Shown: positions 26,857 to 34,466 of the stretch, piece by piece
How the letters are laid out: the number at the start of each line of letters is the position of its first letter
Numbering within the stretch: the stretch's first letter is position 1
NCBI RefSeq assembly: GCF_000190375.1
Contig: NZ_AEWG01000159.1
Location: forward strand, 1-54,837
Reading direction: 5' to 3'
DNA from: Rubrivivax benzoatilyticus JA2 = ATCC BAA-35
Lineage (GTDB): Bacteria > Pseudomonadota > Gammaproteobacteria > Burkholderiales > Burkholderiaceae_C
DNA: 54,837 nucleotides
Made by a program: the position numbers and the translations under genes
The notes under the pieces: model-generated
Seen by the model: the letters and a program-made list of their open reading frames with translations, nothing else
Databases searched by the model: none
What the model was told of the DNA's origin: nothing

Positions 26857-26980
26857 GAACCGATTCTGATATGAACGCTGCTTATGTGCCAGATGCAGAA
26901 CATTCAGTAGATCGTGATCGGGTAAACCCTGAAAATGCCTTCATCGCAGCCCCACGAGGGCTGTGCCGACAGGAAACAAG

Positions 26981-27223
26981 ATGGGCATGTACGTTGAAGT
27001 TCAATCGGTCGCACCGGCGCAGGACACCCCTCGCGGCGCCTTGATCGCGGCCGAGCTGTTCTCCCGCCTGATGAAGCGGCTGGCGCATCACCCGGAGACC
27101 CCGGCGCGTGTGCACGACATCGCGTCGGTCCGTGAGCTGGCGCACCAGGTCGAGAACACCGACCCCGGCTTCGCCGCCGACCTGTACGCCGCTGCCGCCC
27201 GCCACGAAGGCCTGGGCGACTGA
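26981..27223 (+). CDS. Small protein of unknown function
   Basis: An 80-residue protein, starting MGMYVEVQSVAPAQDTP. AGGAAAC lies just before the ATG, a convincing ribosome-binding site, which decides this start over an ATG six codons upstream. It has no membrane helix or signal. The middle is helical and slightly basic (LIAAELFSRLMKRLAHH), the rest acidic (ELAHQVENTDPGF), ending YAAAARHEGLGD. It resembles small soluble helical proteins; I know no family. The gene has a relatively AT-rich upstream region and its own terminator-like hairpin, so it is a free-standing unit. A gene is likely because the codon pattern matches neighbours. Confidence 0.7.
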   Translation: MGMYVEVQSVAPAQDTPRGALIAAELFSRLMKRLAHHPETPARVHDIASVRELAHQVENTDPGFAADLYAAAARHEGLGD

Positions 27224-27257
27224 TCACCCCCCGGCGGCCCGCGCGGCCGCCACCCCC

Positions 27258-27291
27258 GGCCCCGCCGCCTCGTGCGCCGGGGCCGTTCTTT
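27258..27291 (+). terminator. Terminator-like hairpin after the 80-residue protein gene
   Basis: A 7-bp GC stem, GGCCCCG with CGGGGCC, encloses a 13-base loop and is followed by GTTCTTT. It lies between the stop of the small gene and the first permease gene. The U-tract is short and the loop long, so efficiency is uncertain. Confidence 0.5.
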
Positions 27292-27330
27292 CGCCGGGCC
27301 GCCCGGACGCATCGGGCATCATTGCCCGCG

Positions 27331-28287
27331 ATGTCCGTGTTCCTGCTGCGCCGCTTCGCGACCTTCGTGCTGACGCTCGTCGCGGCGTCGATGATCGTTT
27401 TCGTGGTGCTGGAATGGCTGCCCGGCAGTGCCGCCGAGGTGGTGCTCGGCGAGACCGCGACGCCCGAGGCCGTGGCCGCCCTCGAGGCCCGGCTGGGCCT
27501 GGACCGGCCGGCGCCGCAGCGTTATGCCGAGTGGGTCGGCGCCCTGCTGCAGGGCCGCACCGCCGACAGCATCGCCTATGACACGCCGACCGCCGAGCTG
27601 ATCGCCGAGCGCCTGCGCGTGTCGCTGCCGCTGGCGGCGCTGGCGATGGTGCTGACCGCCGTGGTCGCTCTGGCCGCGGGCGTCTACGCCGCGGCGCGCC
27701 GCGGCCGCGCCGGTGACGTCGGCGTGATGATCGCCACCCAGCTCGGGCTGGCGGTGCCCGGCTTCTGGCTGGCGATGCTGCTGATCCTGCTGTTCGCGGT
27801 GCAGCTGCAGTGGGTCGGTGCCGGCGGTTTCCCGGGCTGGAGCGAAGAGGAGGGCGGCGGCGTCGTCGAGGGCCTGAAGGCGCTGCTGCTGCCGGCGCTG
27901 GCGCTGGCGGCGGTGCAGGCGGCGATCCTGGCGCGCGTCACGCGCTCGGCGGTGCTCGACACGATGGGCGAGGACTACGTGCGCACCGCGCGGGCCAAGG
28001 GCCTGTCGCGGCGCCAGACGCTGCACCGCCACGTGCTGCGCAACGCCGCGATCCCGGTGCTGACCGTCGCCGGCCTGCAGTTCGCCAACCTCGTCGCCGG
28101 CACCATCGTCGTCGAGAACGTGTTCGTGCTCCCCGGGCTGGGCCGGCTGGTGTTCCAGGCGGTGGCCAACCGCGACCTCGTCGTCGTGCGCGACGTCGTG
28201 CTGCTGCTGGCGGCGCTGGTCGTCGCCGTCAACTTCGTCGTCGACGTGCTCTACGCGCTCGTCGACCCGCGGCTGCGGCACGCATGA
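27331..28287 (+). CDS. Peptide/nickel-type ABC transporter permease (DppB-like)
   Basis: A 318-residue inner-membrane permease with six hydrophobic segments. The N-terminal SVFLLRRFATFVLTLVAASM is typical of DppB/OppB. The ATPase-contacting EAA loop reads DYVRTARAKGLSRRQTLHRH, close to the EAA-x3-G-x9 consensus. Between helices 1 and 2 it has the usual periplasmic region (RLGLDRPAPQRYAEWVG). The ATG is preferred to an in-frame TTG three codons earlier. It overlaps the second permease gene by four bases. Its ATPase partners are probably the genes at 31197 and 32165. The substrate is likely a peptide or another amide compound. Confidence 0.9.
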   Translation: MSVFLLRRFATFVLTLVAASMIVFVVLEWLPGSAAEVVLGETATPEAVAALEARLGLDRPAPQRYAEWVGALLQGRTADSIAYDTPTAELIAERLRVSLPLAALAMVLTAVVALAAGVYAAARRGRAGDVGVMIATQLGLAVPGFWLAMLLILLFAVQLQWVGAGGFPGWSEEEGGGVVEGLKALLLPALALAAVQAAILARVTRSAVLDTMGEDYVRTARAKGLSRRQTLHRHVLRNAAIPVLTVAGLQFANLVAGTIVVENVFVLPGLGRLVFQAVANRDLVVVRDVVLLLAALVVAVNFVVDVLYALVDPRLRHA

Positions 28288-29171
28288 GCCCCGGGGCTCA
28301 TTCCCGCCTGGCGGGGCCGGCCGGCGTCTCCTTCGCCGCGCGGGCGCGGCGCAGTCCGGGCTTCGTGCTCGGCGCGCTCCTGGTCGGCAGCGTGCTGCTG
28401 CTGGCGCTGGTCTCGCTGGTCTGGACGCCGTGGGCGCCGGACGAGCTGGACATCGGCGCGCGGCTGCAGCCGCCGTCCGCGGCGCACTGGCTGGGCACCG
28501 ACAGCCTCGGGCGCGACATCGTCTCGCTGCTGATGGCCGGCGCGCAGACCAGCCTGCTCGTCGGCGTCGTCGCGGTGGCCATCGGGCTCGTCCTGGGCGT
28601 CACGCTCGGCTGCGTGGCCGCCGCGCGCCGCGGCTGGCTCGACGAACTGCTGATGCGTGCCGCGGACTTCACCTTCGCGTTTCCGGCGCTGCTGTCGGCG
28701 ATCCTGCTCGCCGCGGTCTACGGTCCGGGACTGGCGACCAGCGTCGTCGCCATCGGGCTGTACAACGTGCCGGTGTTCGCCCGCGTGACGCGCGGCGCCG
28801 CGCTCGGCATCTGGGCGCGCGAGTACGTGCTCGCCGCGCGCGCCGCCGGCAAGGGCGGCTGGCGCATCACGCTCGACCACGTGCTGCCCAACATCGCCGC
28901 GGCGCTGGTCGTGCAGGCGACGATCGCCTTCGCCACCGCGATCCTCGCCGAGGCCGCGCTCAGCTACCTGGGCCTGGGCACGCAGCCGCCGCGGCCGAGC
29001 TGGGGACGCATGCTCAACGAGGCGCAGACGCAGTGGTTCCAGGCGCCGATGCAGGCCGTCTACCCGGGCCTGGCGATCATGACCACGGTGCTCGGCCTGA
29101 ACCTGCTGGGCGACGCCTTGCGCGACCTGCTCGATCCGAGGCTGGCGCGTGGCCGCGCCGTGGCGCGATGA
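28284..29171 (+). CDS. Peptide/nickel-type ABC transporter permease (DppC-like)
   Basis: A 295-residue permease of the DppC/OppC type. The N-terminal helix (about 24-46) precedes the family motif HWLGTDSLGRDIVS. The EAA loop reads EYVLAARAAGKGGWRITLDH. Near the end AALSYLGLGTQPPRPSWG is diagnostic for this subfamily. Six membrane segments are evident. It is coupled to the first permease by an ATGA overlap and pairs with it to form the channel. The next gene, CYTH, begins 21 bases downstream. Confidence 0.9.
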   Translation: MSPGAHSRLAGPAGVSFAARARRSPGFVLGALLVGSVLLLALVSLVWTPWAPDELDIGARLQPPSAAHWLGTDSLGRDIVSLLMAGAQTSLLVGVVAVAIGLVLGVTLGCVAAARRGWLDELLMRAADFTFAFPALLSAILLAAVYGPGLATSVVAIGLYNVPVFARVTRGAALGIWAREYVLAARAAGKGGWRITLDHVLPNIAAALVVQATIAFATAILAEAALSYLGLGTQPPRPSWGRMLNEAQTQWFQAPMQAVYPGLAIMTTVLGLNLLGDALRDLLDPRLARGRAVAR

Positions 29172-29192
29172 TCGTGTCCGGGCAGGCAGCGC

Positions 29193-29717
29193 ATGGCACG
29201 CAACATCGAGATCAAGGTCCGGGTCGGCTCGATCGACCCGCTGCGCGAGCGGGCACGGGCGCTGGCCGGCGGCGTGCTGACCCGCCTCGAGCAGGACGAC
29301 GTGTTCTACGCCGTGCCCACCGGGCGGCTCAAGCTGCGCCGCCTCGGTGACGGCACGGCCGAGCTGATCCACTACGAACGCCCCGACACCGACGCGGCCC
29401 GCGCCTCGGACTACGAGCGTGTGGGCGTCGGCGGCACGGCCGACGCGCTGCACCGGGTGCTCGGCCGCGGCCTGGGCGTGCGCGCCCGCGTGCGCAAGCA
29501 GCGCTGGCTGGCGCTCGTGGCTGGCGCCCGGCTGCATCTCGACCGCGTCGAGGGTCTGGGCGACTTCGTCGAGGTCGAGGTCGTGCTCGCCGAAGACCAG
29601 TCCGATGCCGACGGGCAGCGCATCGCCGAGGCCCTGCTGGAGGCGCTCGGTTTGGCCGCGGCGCCCCGTGTGGCGCCGTCCTACGCCGATCTTCTGGCCT
29701 CGCAAGGCCCGCGCTGA
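29193..29717 (+). CDS. CYTH-domain protein (class IV adenylate cyclase / triphosphatase-like)
   Basis: A 174-residue soluble protein with a CYTH triphosphate-tunnel fold. The N-terminus MARNIEIKVRV carries the EIK part of the ExExK signature; the first Glu is replaced by Asn, as I recall for many proteins annotated as class IV cyclases. Other tunnel strands are GRLKLRRLGDG, AELIHYERPD, VRKQRWLAL and the late acidic strand FVEVEVVL. Family members act on triphosphates such as ATP, thiamine triphosphate or polyphosphate; the activity here is open. It follows the permease after 21 bases, although no functional link to transport is obvious. Confidence 0.85.
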   Translation: MARNIEIKVRVGSIDPLRERARALAGGVLTRLEQDDVFYAVPTGRLKLRRLGDGTAELIHYERPDTDAARASDYERVGVGGTADALHRVLGRGLGVRARVRKQRWLALVAGARLHLDRVEGLGDFVEVEVVLAEDQSDADGQRIAEALLEALGLAAAPRVAPSYADLLASQGPR

Positions 29718-30069
29718 GCGTGGAACCGGTCTTCGGCGTTGCGCTGCAGCAACGTCCTGGGCTGTTGCGTGAACGCAGCAGCCGCCGTCTGCAGCCGGTG
29801 TCGAACTGGCGCGCGGGTGCTTGCCCAGGCGCGCGCAAACTGTCATATGGGCCCGTTACGCGGGGGCGCGCGCCGCGCAAGCGCGAGTAAGCGCTTGTCA
29901 TGACGAATTGGCGAAGGCAATCGGGGTTTATTATTTCTCCTGGCGTAGCGCACTATTGCAATAGAAGAGCTAGTTGAGCCTCCGGACGGTTCGTAGCCTC
30001 TCGTTCGCTGAGGTGCCGCCTCGCTGCGGCCTGTGTGTCTGAATCTCCATCCCCCAACGAGGAATCCAA
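29718..30069 (+). promoter_or_regulatory. 352-bp intergenic region with the leader and promoter of the porin gene
   Basis: No gene is seen here. A near-perfect 10-bp hairpin (29761-29782, GCTGTTGCGT with ACGCAGCAGC, one G-U pair) follows the CYTH gene and may end its transcript, though it has no U-tract. From about 29880 the sequence is clearly more AT-rich than its surroundings. TATTAT (29929-29934) is a five-of-six -10 match; TTGGCG (29908-29913) is a possible -35 but only 15 bp away. TTGTCA (29895-29900) is too far. The leader would be about 130 nt and ends with GAGGAA, a strong ribosome-binding site, 8 bases before the porin ATG. Long leaders on porin genes are often targets of small RNAs (inference). 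Confidence 0.55.
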
Positions 30070-31071
30070 ATGAAGAAGTCCCTCATCGCTCTGGCCGTCC
30101 TGGCCGCTGCCGCCGGCAGCGCGTCGGCCCAGTCGTCGGTCACCGTGTTCGGTGTCCTGGACGTCGCCTACCGTCATCTGGACAACGACACCGCCGGCAC
30201 GCGTGACGTGCTCGGCAGCAGCGGCCTGAGCACCGGCCGCCTCGGCTTCCGCGGCGTCGAAGACCTGGGCGGCGGCCTGAAGGCCGGCTTCTGGCTCGAG
30301 TCCGAAGTCAAGCCGGACGAAGGTTCGCAGCCGAACGCCCGCTTCTGGCACCGCCGTGCGACGGTCAGCCTGATCTCCGACTCGCTGGGCGAAGTGCGCC
30401 TGGGCCGTGACTTCGCGCCGACCTACTCGGCGCTGGCCGACTTCGACGCCTTCGGCACGACCGGCATCGGCGACACCACCCGCATCTACAAGGTCTGGGG
30501 CAGCGTCGACTCCAAGGTCCGTAACGACAACCAGGTCACCTACTTCCTGCCGGCCAACCTCGGCGGCGTGTACGGCCAGCTGTCGGTCGCCGCTGGCGAA
30601 GGCACCGCGGGCAAGAAGTACTACGGTGGTCGCCTCGGCTACGCCGCCGGCCCGCTGAACGTCAACGTCGGCTACGGCCAGACCGAAGTCACCAACAGCG
30701 ACGTCAAGCTGACGGTCATCGGCGGCTCGTACGACCTCGGCGTCGCCAAGCTGATGGCCGCCTACCAGCAAGGCAAGTACCAAGGCAACAAGGACAAGCA
30801 TTACACCGTCGGCGCGACCGTGCCGGTCGGTGCCTTCGTGCTGCGCGCCGCGTACTCGAAGAGCAAGTCCAACGACGCCACCGACCGCGATGCCGACCGC
30901 ATCGCCCTGGGCGCCGTCTACAACCTGAGCAAGCGCACCGCGCTGTACGGCACCTATGCGGTGATCGACAACGACGACGCCGCCAAGTTCACGGTGTCCA
31001 ACGACTACTCGACGATCGACGCCGGCGACAAGTCGCAAGGCCTGGAAATCGGCATCCGCCACTCGTTCTGA
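30070..31071 (+). CDS. General diffusion porin, Burkholderiales/Neisseria type
   Basis: A 333-residue outer-membrane porin. The signal peptide MKKSLIALAVLAAAAGSASA is cleaved before QSSVTVFGVLDV. The 16-stranded barrel pattern, the motif GRLGFRGVEDLGGGLKAGFW, the loop-3 region LGRDFAPTYSALADF and the C-terminal IGIRHSF with terminal Phe are all family hallmarks. Codons are more uniform (many GTC, ACC, AAG, GAA) than in neighbours, as in highly expressed genes. It has its own AT-rich promoter region and a strong terminator, so it is an independent unit inserted between the two halves of an ABC transporter locus. Selectivity is not predictable. Confidence 0.94.
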   Translation: MKKSLIALAVLAAAAGSASAQSSVTVFGVLDVAYRHLDNDTAGTRDVLGSSGLSTGRLGFRGVEDLGGGLKAGFWLESEVKPDEGSQPNARFWHRRATVSLISDSLGEVRLGRDFAPTYSALADFDAFGTTGIGDTTRIYKVWGSVDSKVRNDNQVTYFLPANLGGVYGQLSVAAGEGTAGKKYYGGRLGYAAGPLNVNVGYGQTEVTNSDVKLTVIGGSYDLGVAKLMAAYQQGKYQGNKDKHYTVGATVPVGAFVLRAAYSKSKSNDATDRDADRIALGAVYNLSKRTALYGTYAVIDNDDAAKFTVSNDYSTIDAGDKSQGLEIGIRHSF

Positions 31072-31128
31072 TCGAACGGTCGCCGGCGGCCACGGCCGCC
31101 GGTCGATCCGGAGTGGCGACACTCCCCG

Positions 31129-31160
31129 AAGCCCCCGCGCCCCGGCGCCGGGGCTTTTTT
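31129..31160 (+). terminator. Strong intrinsic terminator of the porin gene
   Basis: AAGCCCC (31129-31135) pairs with GGGGCTT (31150-31156) and GC-rich bases inside extend the stem; a run of six T follows (31155-31160). A second GC-rich dyad (about 31083-31102, CCGGCGGCC with GGCCGCCGG) lies just upstream. This should separate porin transcription from the ATPase gene that begins 37 bases later. Confidence 0.88.
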
Positions 31161-31196
31161 CATGCCGTCCCGACGACGGCGCTATCGTTGCCGCCC

Positions 31197-32168
31197 GTGT
31201 CCGCTCCCCTGCTTGCCGTCGACGACCTGCGTGTCCGGTTGCCCACGCCCGATGGCGCCCATGCCGCCGCGATCGACGGCATCTCGTTCACGCTCGGCCG
31301 AGGCGGCACGCTGGGCCTGATCGGCGAGTCCGGCTGCGGCAAGTCGCTGACCGCGCTGGCGCTGATGGGCCTGCTGCCCGAGGCCGCGCGCACGAGCGGC
31401 TCGATCGTCCTCGACGGCCGCGAGCTGACGACGCTCGCCGAACGCGACTGGTGCGCGCTTCGCGGCGACCGCCTGGCAATGGTGTTCCAGGAGCCGATGA
31501 CGGCGCTGAACCCGCTGCACACCGTCGGCCGCCAGATCGCCGAGCCGCTGCGCCTGCACCGCGGGCTGTCGGCGGCGGCTGCGCGCGCCGAGGCGCTGCG
31601 GCTGCTCGAACGGGTGCACCTGCCCGACGCGGCGCGCCGGCTCGACGCCTACCCGCACCAGCTCTCCGGCGGCCAGCGCCAGCGTGTCGTCATCGCGATC
31701 GCGCTGGCCTGCGCGCCCGACCTGCTGATTGCCGACGAGCCGACGACCGCGCTCGACGCCACCGTGCGCCGCGAGGTGCTGGACCTGATCGCCGAACTGC
31801 GTGCCGCCACCGGCATGGCGCTGCTGCTGATCAGCCACGACCTCGGCGTGATGGCGCAGTCGGTCGAGCGCCTGCTCGTGATGTACGCTGGCGTCGTCGT
31901 CGAGAGCGGCCCGACGGCCGCCGTCTTCGAGCGCCTGGCGCATCCGTACACGCGCGCGCTGTTCGCCGCCCAGCCGCGCCTGGGCCTGCCGCGCGGCACC
32001 CGCCTGGCGACGATCCCCGGCCGCGTGCCGGCGCTGGGCCGTCGCCCCGCCGGCTGTCCCTTCGCCGAGCGCTGCCCGCAGGCCGTTGCCGAGTGCCGCG
32101 CCGCGCTGCCGGCGCCGGTGGCCGTCGGCCCGGGCCACGAGGCGCGCTGCATCCGCGTGCACGCATGA
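31197..32168 (+). CDS. Peptide-type ABC transporter ATPase (DppD-like)
   Basis: A 323-residue ATPase. From the GTG start, Walker A is GESGCGKS with Lys49, the Q-loop is MVFQEPM, the signature LSGGQRQR is at 156-163, and Walker B LLIADEP has Asp180 and Glu181. The C-terminal oligopeptide-family extension has HPYTRAL and four Cys (GCPFAERCPQ, ECRAAL, ARCIRV), as in DppD/OppD. The GTG start is chosen because the frame's upstream ATG lies before the porin terminator; a TTG three codons earlier is an alternative. It overlaps the next ATPase gene by four bases. Confidence 0.9.
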   Translation: MSAPLLAVDDLRVRLPTPDGAHAAAIDGISFTLGRGGTLGLIGESGCGKSLTALALMGLLPEAARTSGSIVLDGRELTTLAERDWCALRGDRLAMVFQEPMTALNPLHTVGRQIAEPLRLHRGLSAAAARAEALRLLERVHLPDAARRLDAYPHQLSGGQRQRVVIAIALACAPDLLIADEPTTALDATVRREVLDLIAELRAATGMALLLISHDLGVMAQSVERLLVMYAGVVVESGPTAAVFERLAHPYTRALFAAQPRLGLPRGTRLATIPGRVPALGRRPAGCPFAERCPQAVAECRAALPAPVAVGPGHEARCIRVHA

Positions 32169-32980
32169 CGGCGCCGCTGCTGCAGGTCCACGGGCTCGGC
32201 AAGCGCTACCGCCTGCCGCGCGAACAGCTCTTCGCGCCGGCGACCGAACTGCAGGCGCTGGCCGACGTGGACTTCACGCTTGAAGCCGGGCGCACGCTGG
32301 GCATCGTCGGCGAATCGGGCTCGGGCAAGAGCACGCTGGCGCGCCTGGTGATGGCGCTCGAGGCGCCGAGCGCCGGCCACGTGCGGCTCGACGGCGAGGA
32401 CCTGCACACGCTGGCGCCCGAGGCGCTGCGGCGCGCACGCGCCAAGTTCCAGATGGTCTTCCAGGACCCGTACGGCTCGCTGGACCCGCGGCGCAGCGTG
32501 CTGCAGACCGTCACCGAGCCGCTGGCCGTGCTGCACGGCGCCGGGCGTGACGAGCAGCTCGCACGCGCCGTCGAGGTGCTGGAAGCCGTCGGCCTGGGCC
32601 CGGCCGATCTGCCGAAGTACCCGCACGAGTTCAGCGGCGGCCAGCGCCAGCGCATCGCGATCGCACGCGCCCTCGTCACGCGGCCGAAGCTGATCGTCGC
32701 CGACGAGCCGGTCAGCGCGCTCGACGTCTCGGTGCAGGCGCAGGTGCTGAACCTGATGCAGGACCTGCAGCAGCGCTACGGCGTCGCCTATCTGTTCATC
32801 AGCCACGACCTGGCCGTCGTCGACCTCGTCAGCGACGAGGTGCTGGTGCTGTACCGGGGCCGGGTCGTCGAGCGCGGCACGCCGGAGCGCCTGTTCCGCG
32901 CCCCCGAGCACCCGTACACGCGCCGGCTGCTGGCCGCGGCCCTTGGCGCAGAATCGCGCGGCCATGAATCCCACCCGTAG
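32165..32980 (+). CDS. Peptide-type ABC transporter ATPase (DppF-like)
   Basis: A 271-residue ATPase of the DppF/OppF type. Walker A is GESGSGKST with Lys55, the Q-loop MVFQDPYGSLDPR is characteristic of the family, the signature FSGGQRQR follows, and Walker B is LIVADEP. HPYTRRLLAA occurs near the end, but the Cys-rich extension found in the first ATPase is missing, which is usual for the F partner although the protein is somewhat short. It is coupled to the upstream ATPase (ATGA) and its end overlaps the binding-protein gene by 17 bases. The two ATPases should energise the permeases encoded at 27331-29171. Confidence 0.92.
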   Translation: MTAPLLQVHGLGKRYRLPREQLFAPATELQALADVDFTLEAGRTLGIVGESGSGKSTLARLVMALEAPSAGHVRLDGEDLHTLAPEALRRARAKFQMVFQDPYGSLDPRRSVLQTVTEPLAVLHGAGRDEQLARAVEVLEAVGLGPADLPKYPHEFSGGQRQRIAIARALVTRPKLIVADEPVSALDVSVQAQVLNLMQDLQQRYGVAYLFISHDLAVVDLVSDEVLVLYRGRVVERGTPERLFRAPEHPYTRRLLAAALGAESRGHESHP

Positions 32981-34466
32981 AACCGTCAACACGCTGCTGG
33001 CCGGCCTGCCGCTGGCCGCGGCGCAGCCTCTTGCGCAGGCCCAGGCGGCGAAGAAGCGCCTGGTGCTCGGCATGGTGCTCGAGCCGCCCGGCCTGGACCC
33101 GACCGTCGCGCCGGCCGCGGCGATCGGCGAGATCGTGCACTACAACGTGCTCGAAGGGCTGACGAAGATCGGCATGGACGGCAGCGTGTCGCCGCTGCTG
33201 GCCGAGTCCTGGACCGTCTCGCCCGACGGCAAGAGCTACGTCTTCCGGCTGCGCCGCGGGGTCGCCTTCTCCGACGGCGCGGCCTTCGACGCCGAAGCCG
33301 TGCGCTGGAGCTTCGAGCGCGCGCGCGCCGAGGGCAGCACGAACAAGGCGAAGAAGGCGGTGTTCGACAACATCGCCCGCATCACCGTCGAGAACCCGCA
33401 GACCGTCATCCTGACGCTGACCCACGCCGATGCGGCGCTGCCGTTTCGCCTCGGCGAGAGCAGCGCCGTCATCCTGCACCCGGCCAGCGCCGCGAATGCC
33501 GCGACGCGGCCGGTCGGCACCGGGCCGTACCGCGTCGACGACTGGAAACGCGGCGTCAGCGTCACGCTGGCCAAGTGGGCCGGCCACCGCGACGCCGCGC
33601 GCGTGGCGCTGGAGCGTGTCGTCTTCCGCTTCATCAACGACCCGGCGGCCCAGGTCGCGGCGCTGCTGGCCGGCGACGTCGACGCGATGCCGCGTTTCGC
33701 CGCGCTGCAGGCGCTGCCGCAGCTGCGTGCCGACCGGCGTTTCGTCGTCGAGGTCGGCGCCACTGCCGGCAAGGGCATCCTGGCGGTCAACCACCGCCGC
33801 AAGCCGTTCGACGACGTGCGTGTGCGCCGCGCGCTGACGCACGCCATCGACCGCCGCGCCTTCATCGCCGGCGCCCAGGAAGGCCTGGGCACGCCGATCG
33901 GCAGCCATTTCGCGCCCACCGACAGCGGCTACGTCGACCTGTCGGGCCTCGTCGCCTACGACCCCGACAAGGCGCGTGCGCTGCTGAAGGACGCCGGCGT
34001 GACGACGCCGCTGCAGGTCACGCTGACGCTGCCGCCGCCGCCGTACGCGCGCAAGGGCGGCGAGATCGTCGCCGCGATGCTGGCCAAGGTCGGCGTCGTC
34101 GCGAAGATCGAGAACGTCGAGTGGGCGCAGTGGCTGTCGGGCGCGTTCAAGGGCCAGTTCGACCTCACGCTGATCAACCACGTCGAGCCGCTGGACTACG
34201 CCACCGCCTACGCCGACCCGAAGTACTACTTCGGCTACGACAGCGCCGACTTCCGCCGCCTCGTGACGACCCACGCCGCGAGCAACGACGCACGCGAGAA
34301 GGCGCGGCTGTGGCGCGAGATCCAGCGCAAGCTGGCCGACGACGCGGCCAGCGTCTTCCTCTGGAACCCGGCGCAGGTGGCGGTCTGGCGCAAGGGCCTG
34401 CGCGGGCTGTGGACACGCTCGCCGATCTTCGCCAACGACCTCGCCGCCGTCTCCTGGGGCGGCTGA
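32964..34466 (+). CDS. ABC transporter substrate-binding protein, family 5 (peptide type)
   Basis: A 500-residue periplasmic binding protein of solute-binding family 5. The signal region MNPTRRTVNTLLAGLPLAAA contains adjacent arginines before a short hydrophobic stretch, so Tat export is possible. The mature protein has family motifs: EPPGLDPT, VHYNVLEGL, LAESWTVSPDGKSYVFRLR, and the Trp-rich hinge segments. It lacks the lipobox cysteine, so it is soluble. The start overlaps the preceding ATPase by 17 bases. Members bind peptides, opines, glutathione, nickel chelates or other amides; the amidase that follows suggests an amide ligand (inference). Confidence 0.92.
   Translation: MNPTRRTVNTLLAGLPLAAAQPLAQAQAAKKRLVLGMVLEPPGLDPTVAPAAAIGEIVHYNVLEGLTKIGMDGSVSPLLAESWTVSPDGKSYVFRLRRGVAFSDGAAFDAEAVRWSFERARAEGSTNKAKKAVFDNIARITVENPQTVILTLTHADAALPFRLGESSAVILHPASAANAATRPVGTGPYRVDDWKRGVSVTLAKWAGHRDAARVALERVVFRFINDPAAQVAALLAGDVDAMPRFAALQALPQLRADRRFVVEVGATAGKGILAVNHRRKPFDDVRVRRALTHAIDRRAFIAGAQEGLGTPIGSHFAPTDSGYVDLSGLVAYDPDKARALLKDAGVTTPLQVTLTLPPPPYARKGGEIVAAMLAKVGVVAKIENVEWAQWLSGAFKGQFDLTLINHVEPLDYATAYADPKYYFGYDSADFRRLVTTHAASNDAREKARLWREIQRKLADDAASVFLWNPAQVAVWRKGLRGLWTRSPIFANDLAAVSWGG

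Noticed and set aside
26857..26980. LysR-type operator (T-N11-A) between the LysR gene and the small gene
   Set aside because: Several T-N11-A matches can be found, but none with a clear dyad, so no site is called.
30070..31071. Horizontal transfer of the porin gene
   Set aside because: Its codon use differs slightly from its neighbours, but in the direction expected for highly expressed native genes, and the protein is typical of the order.
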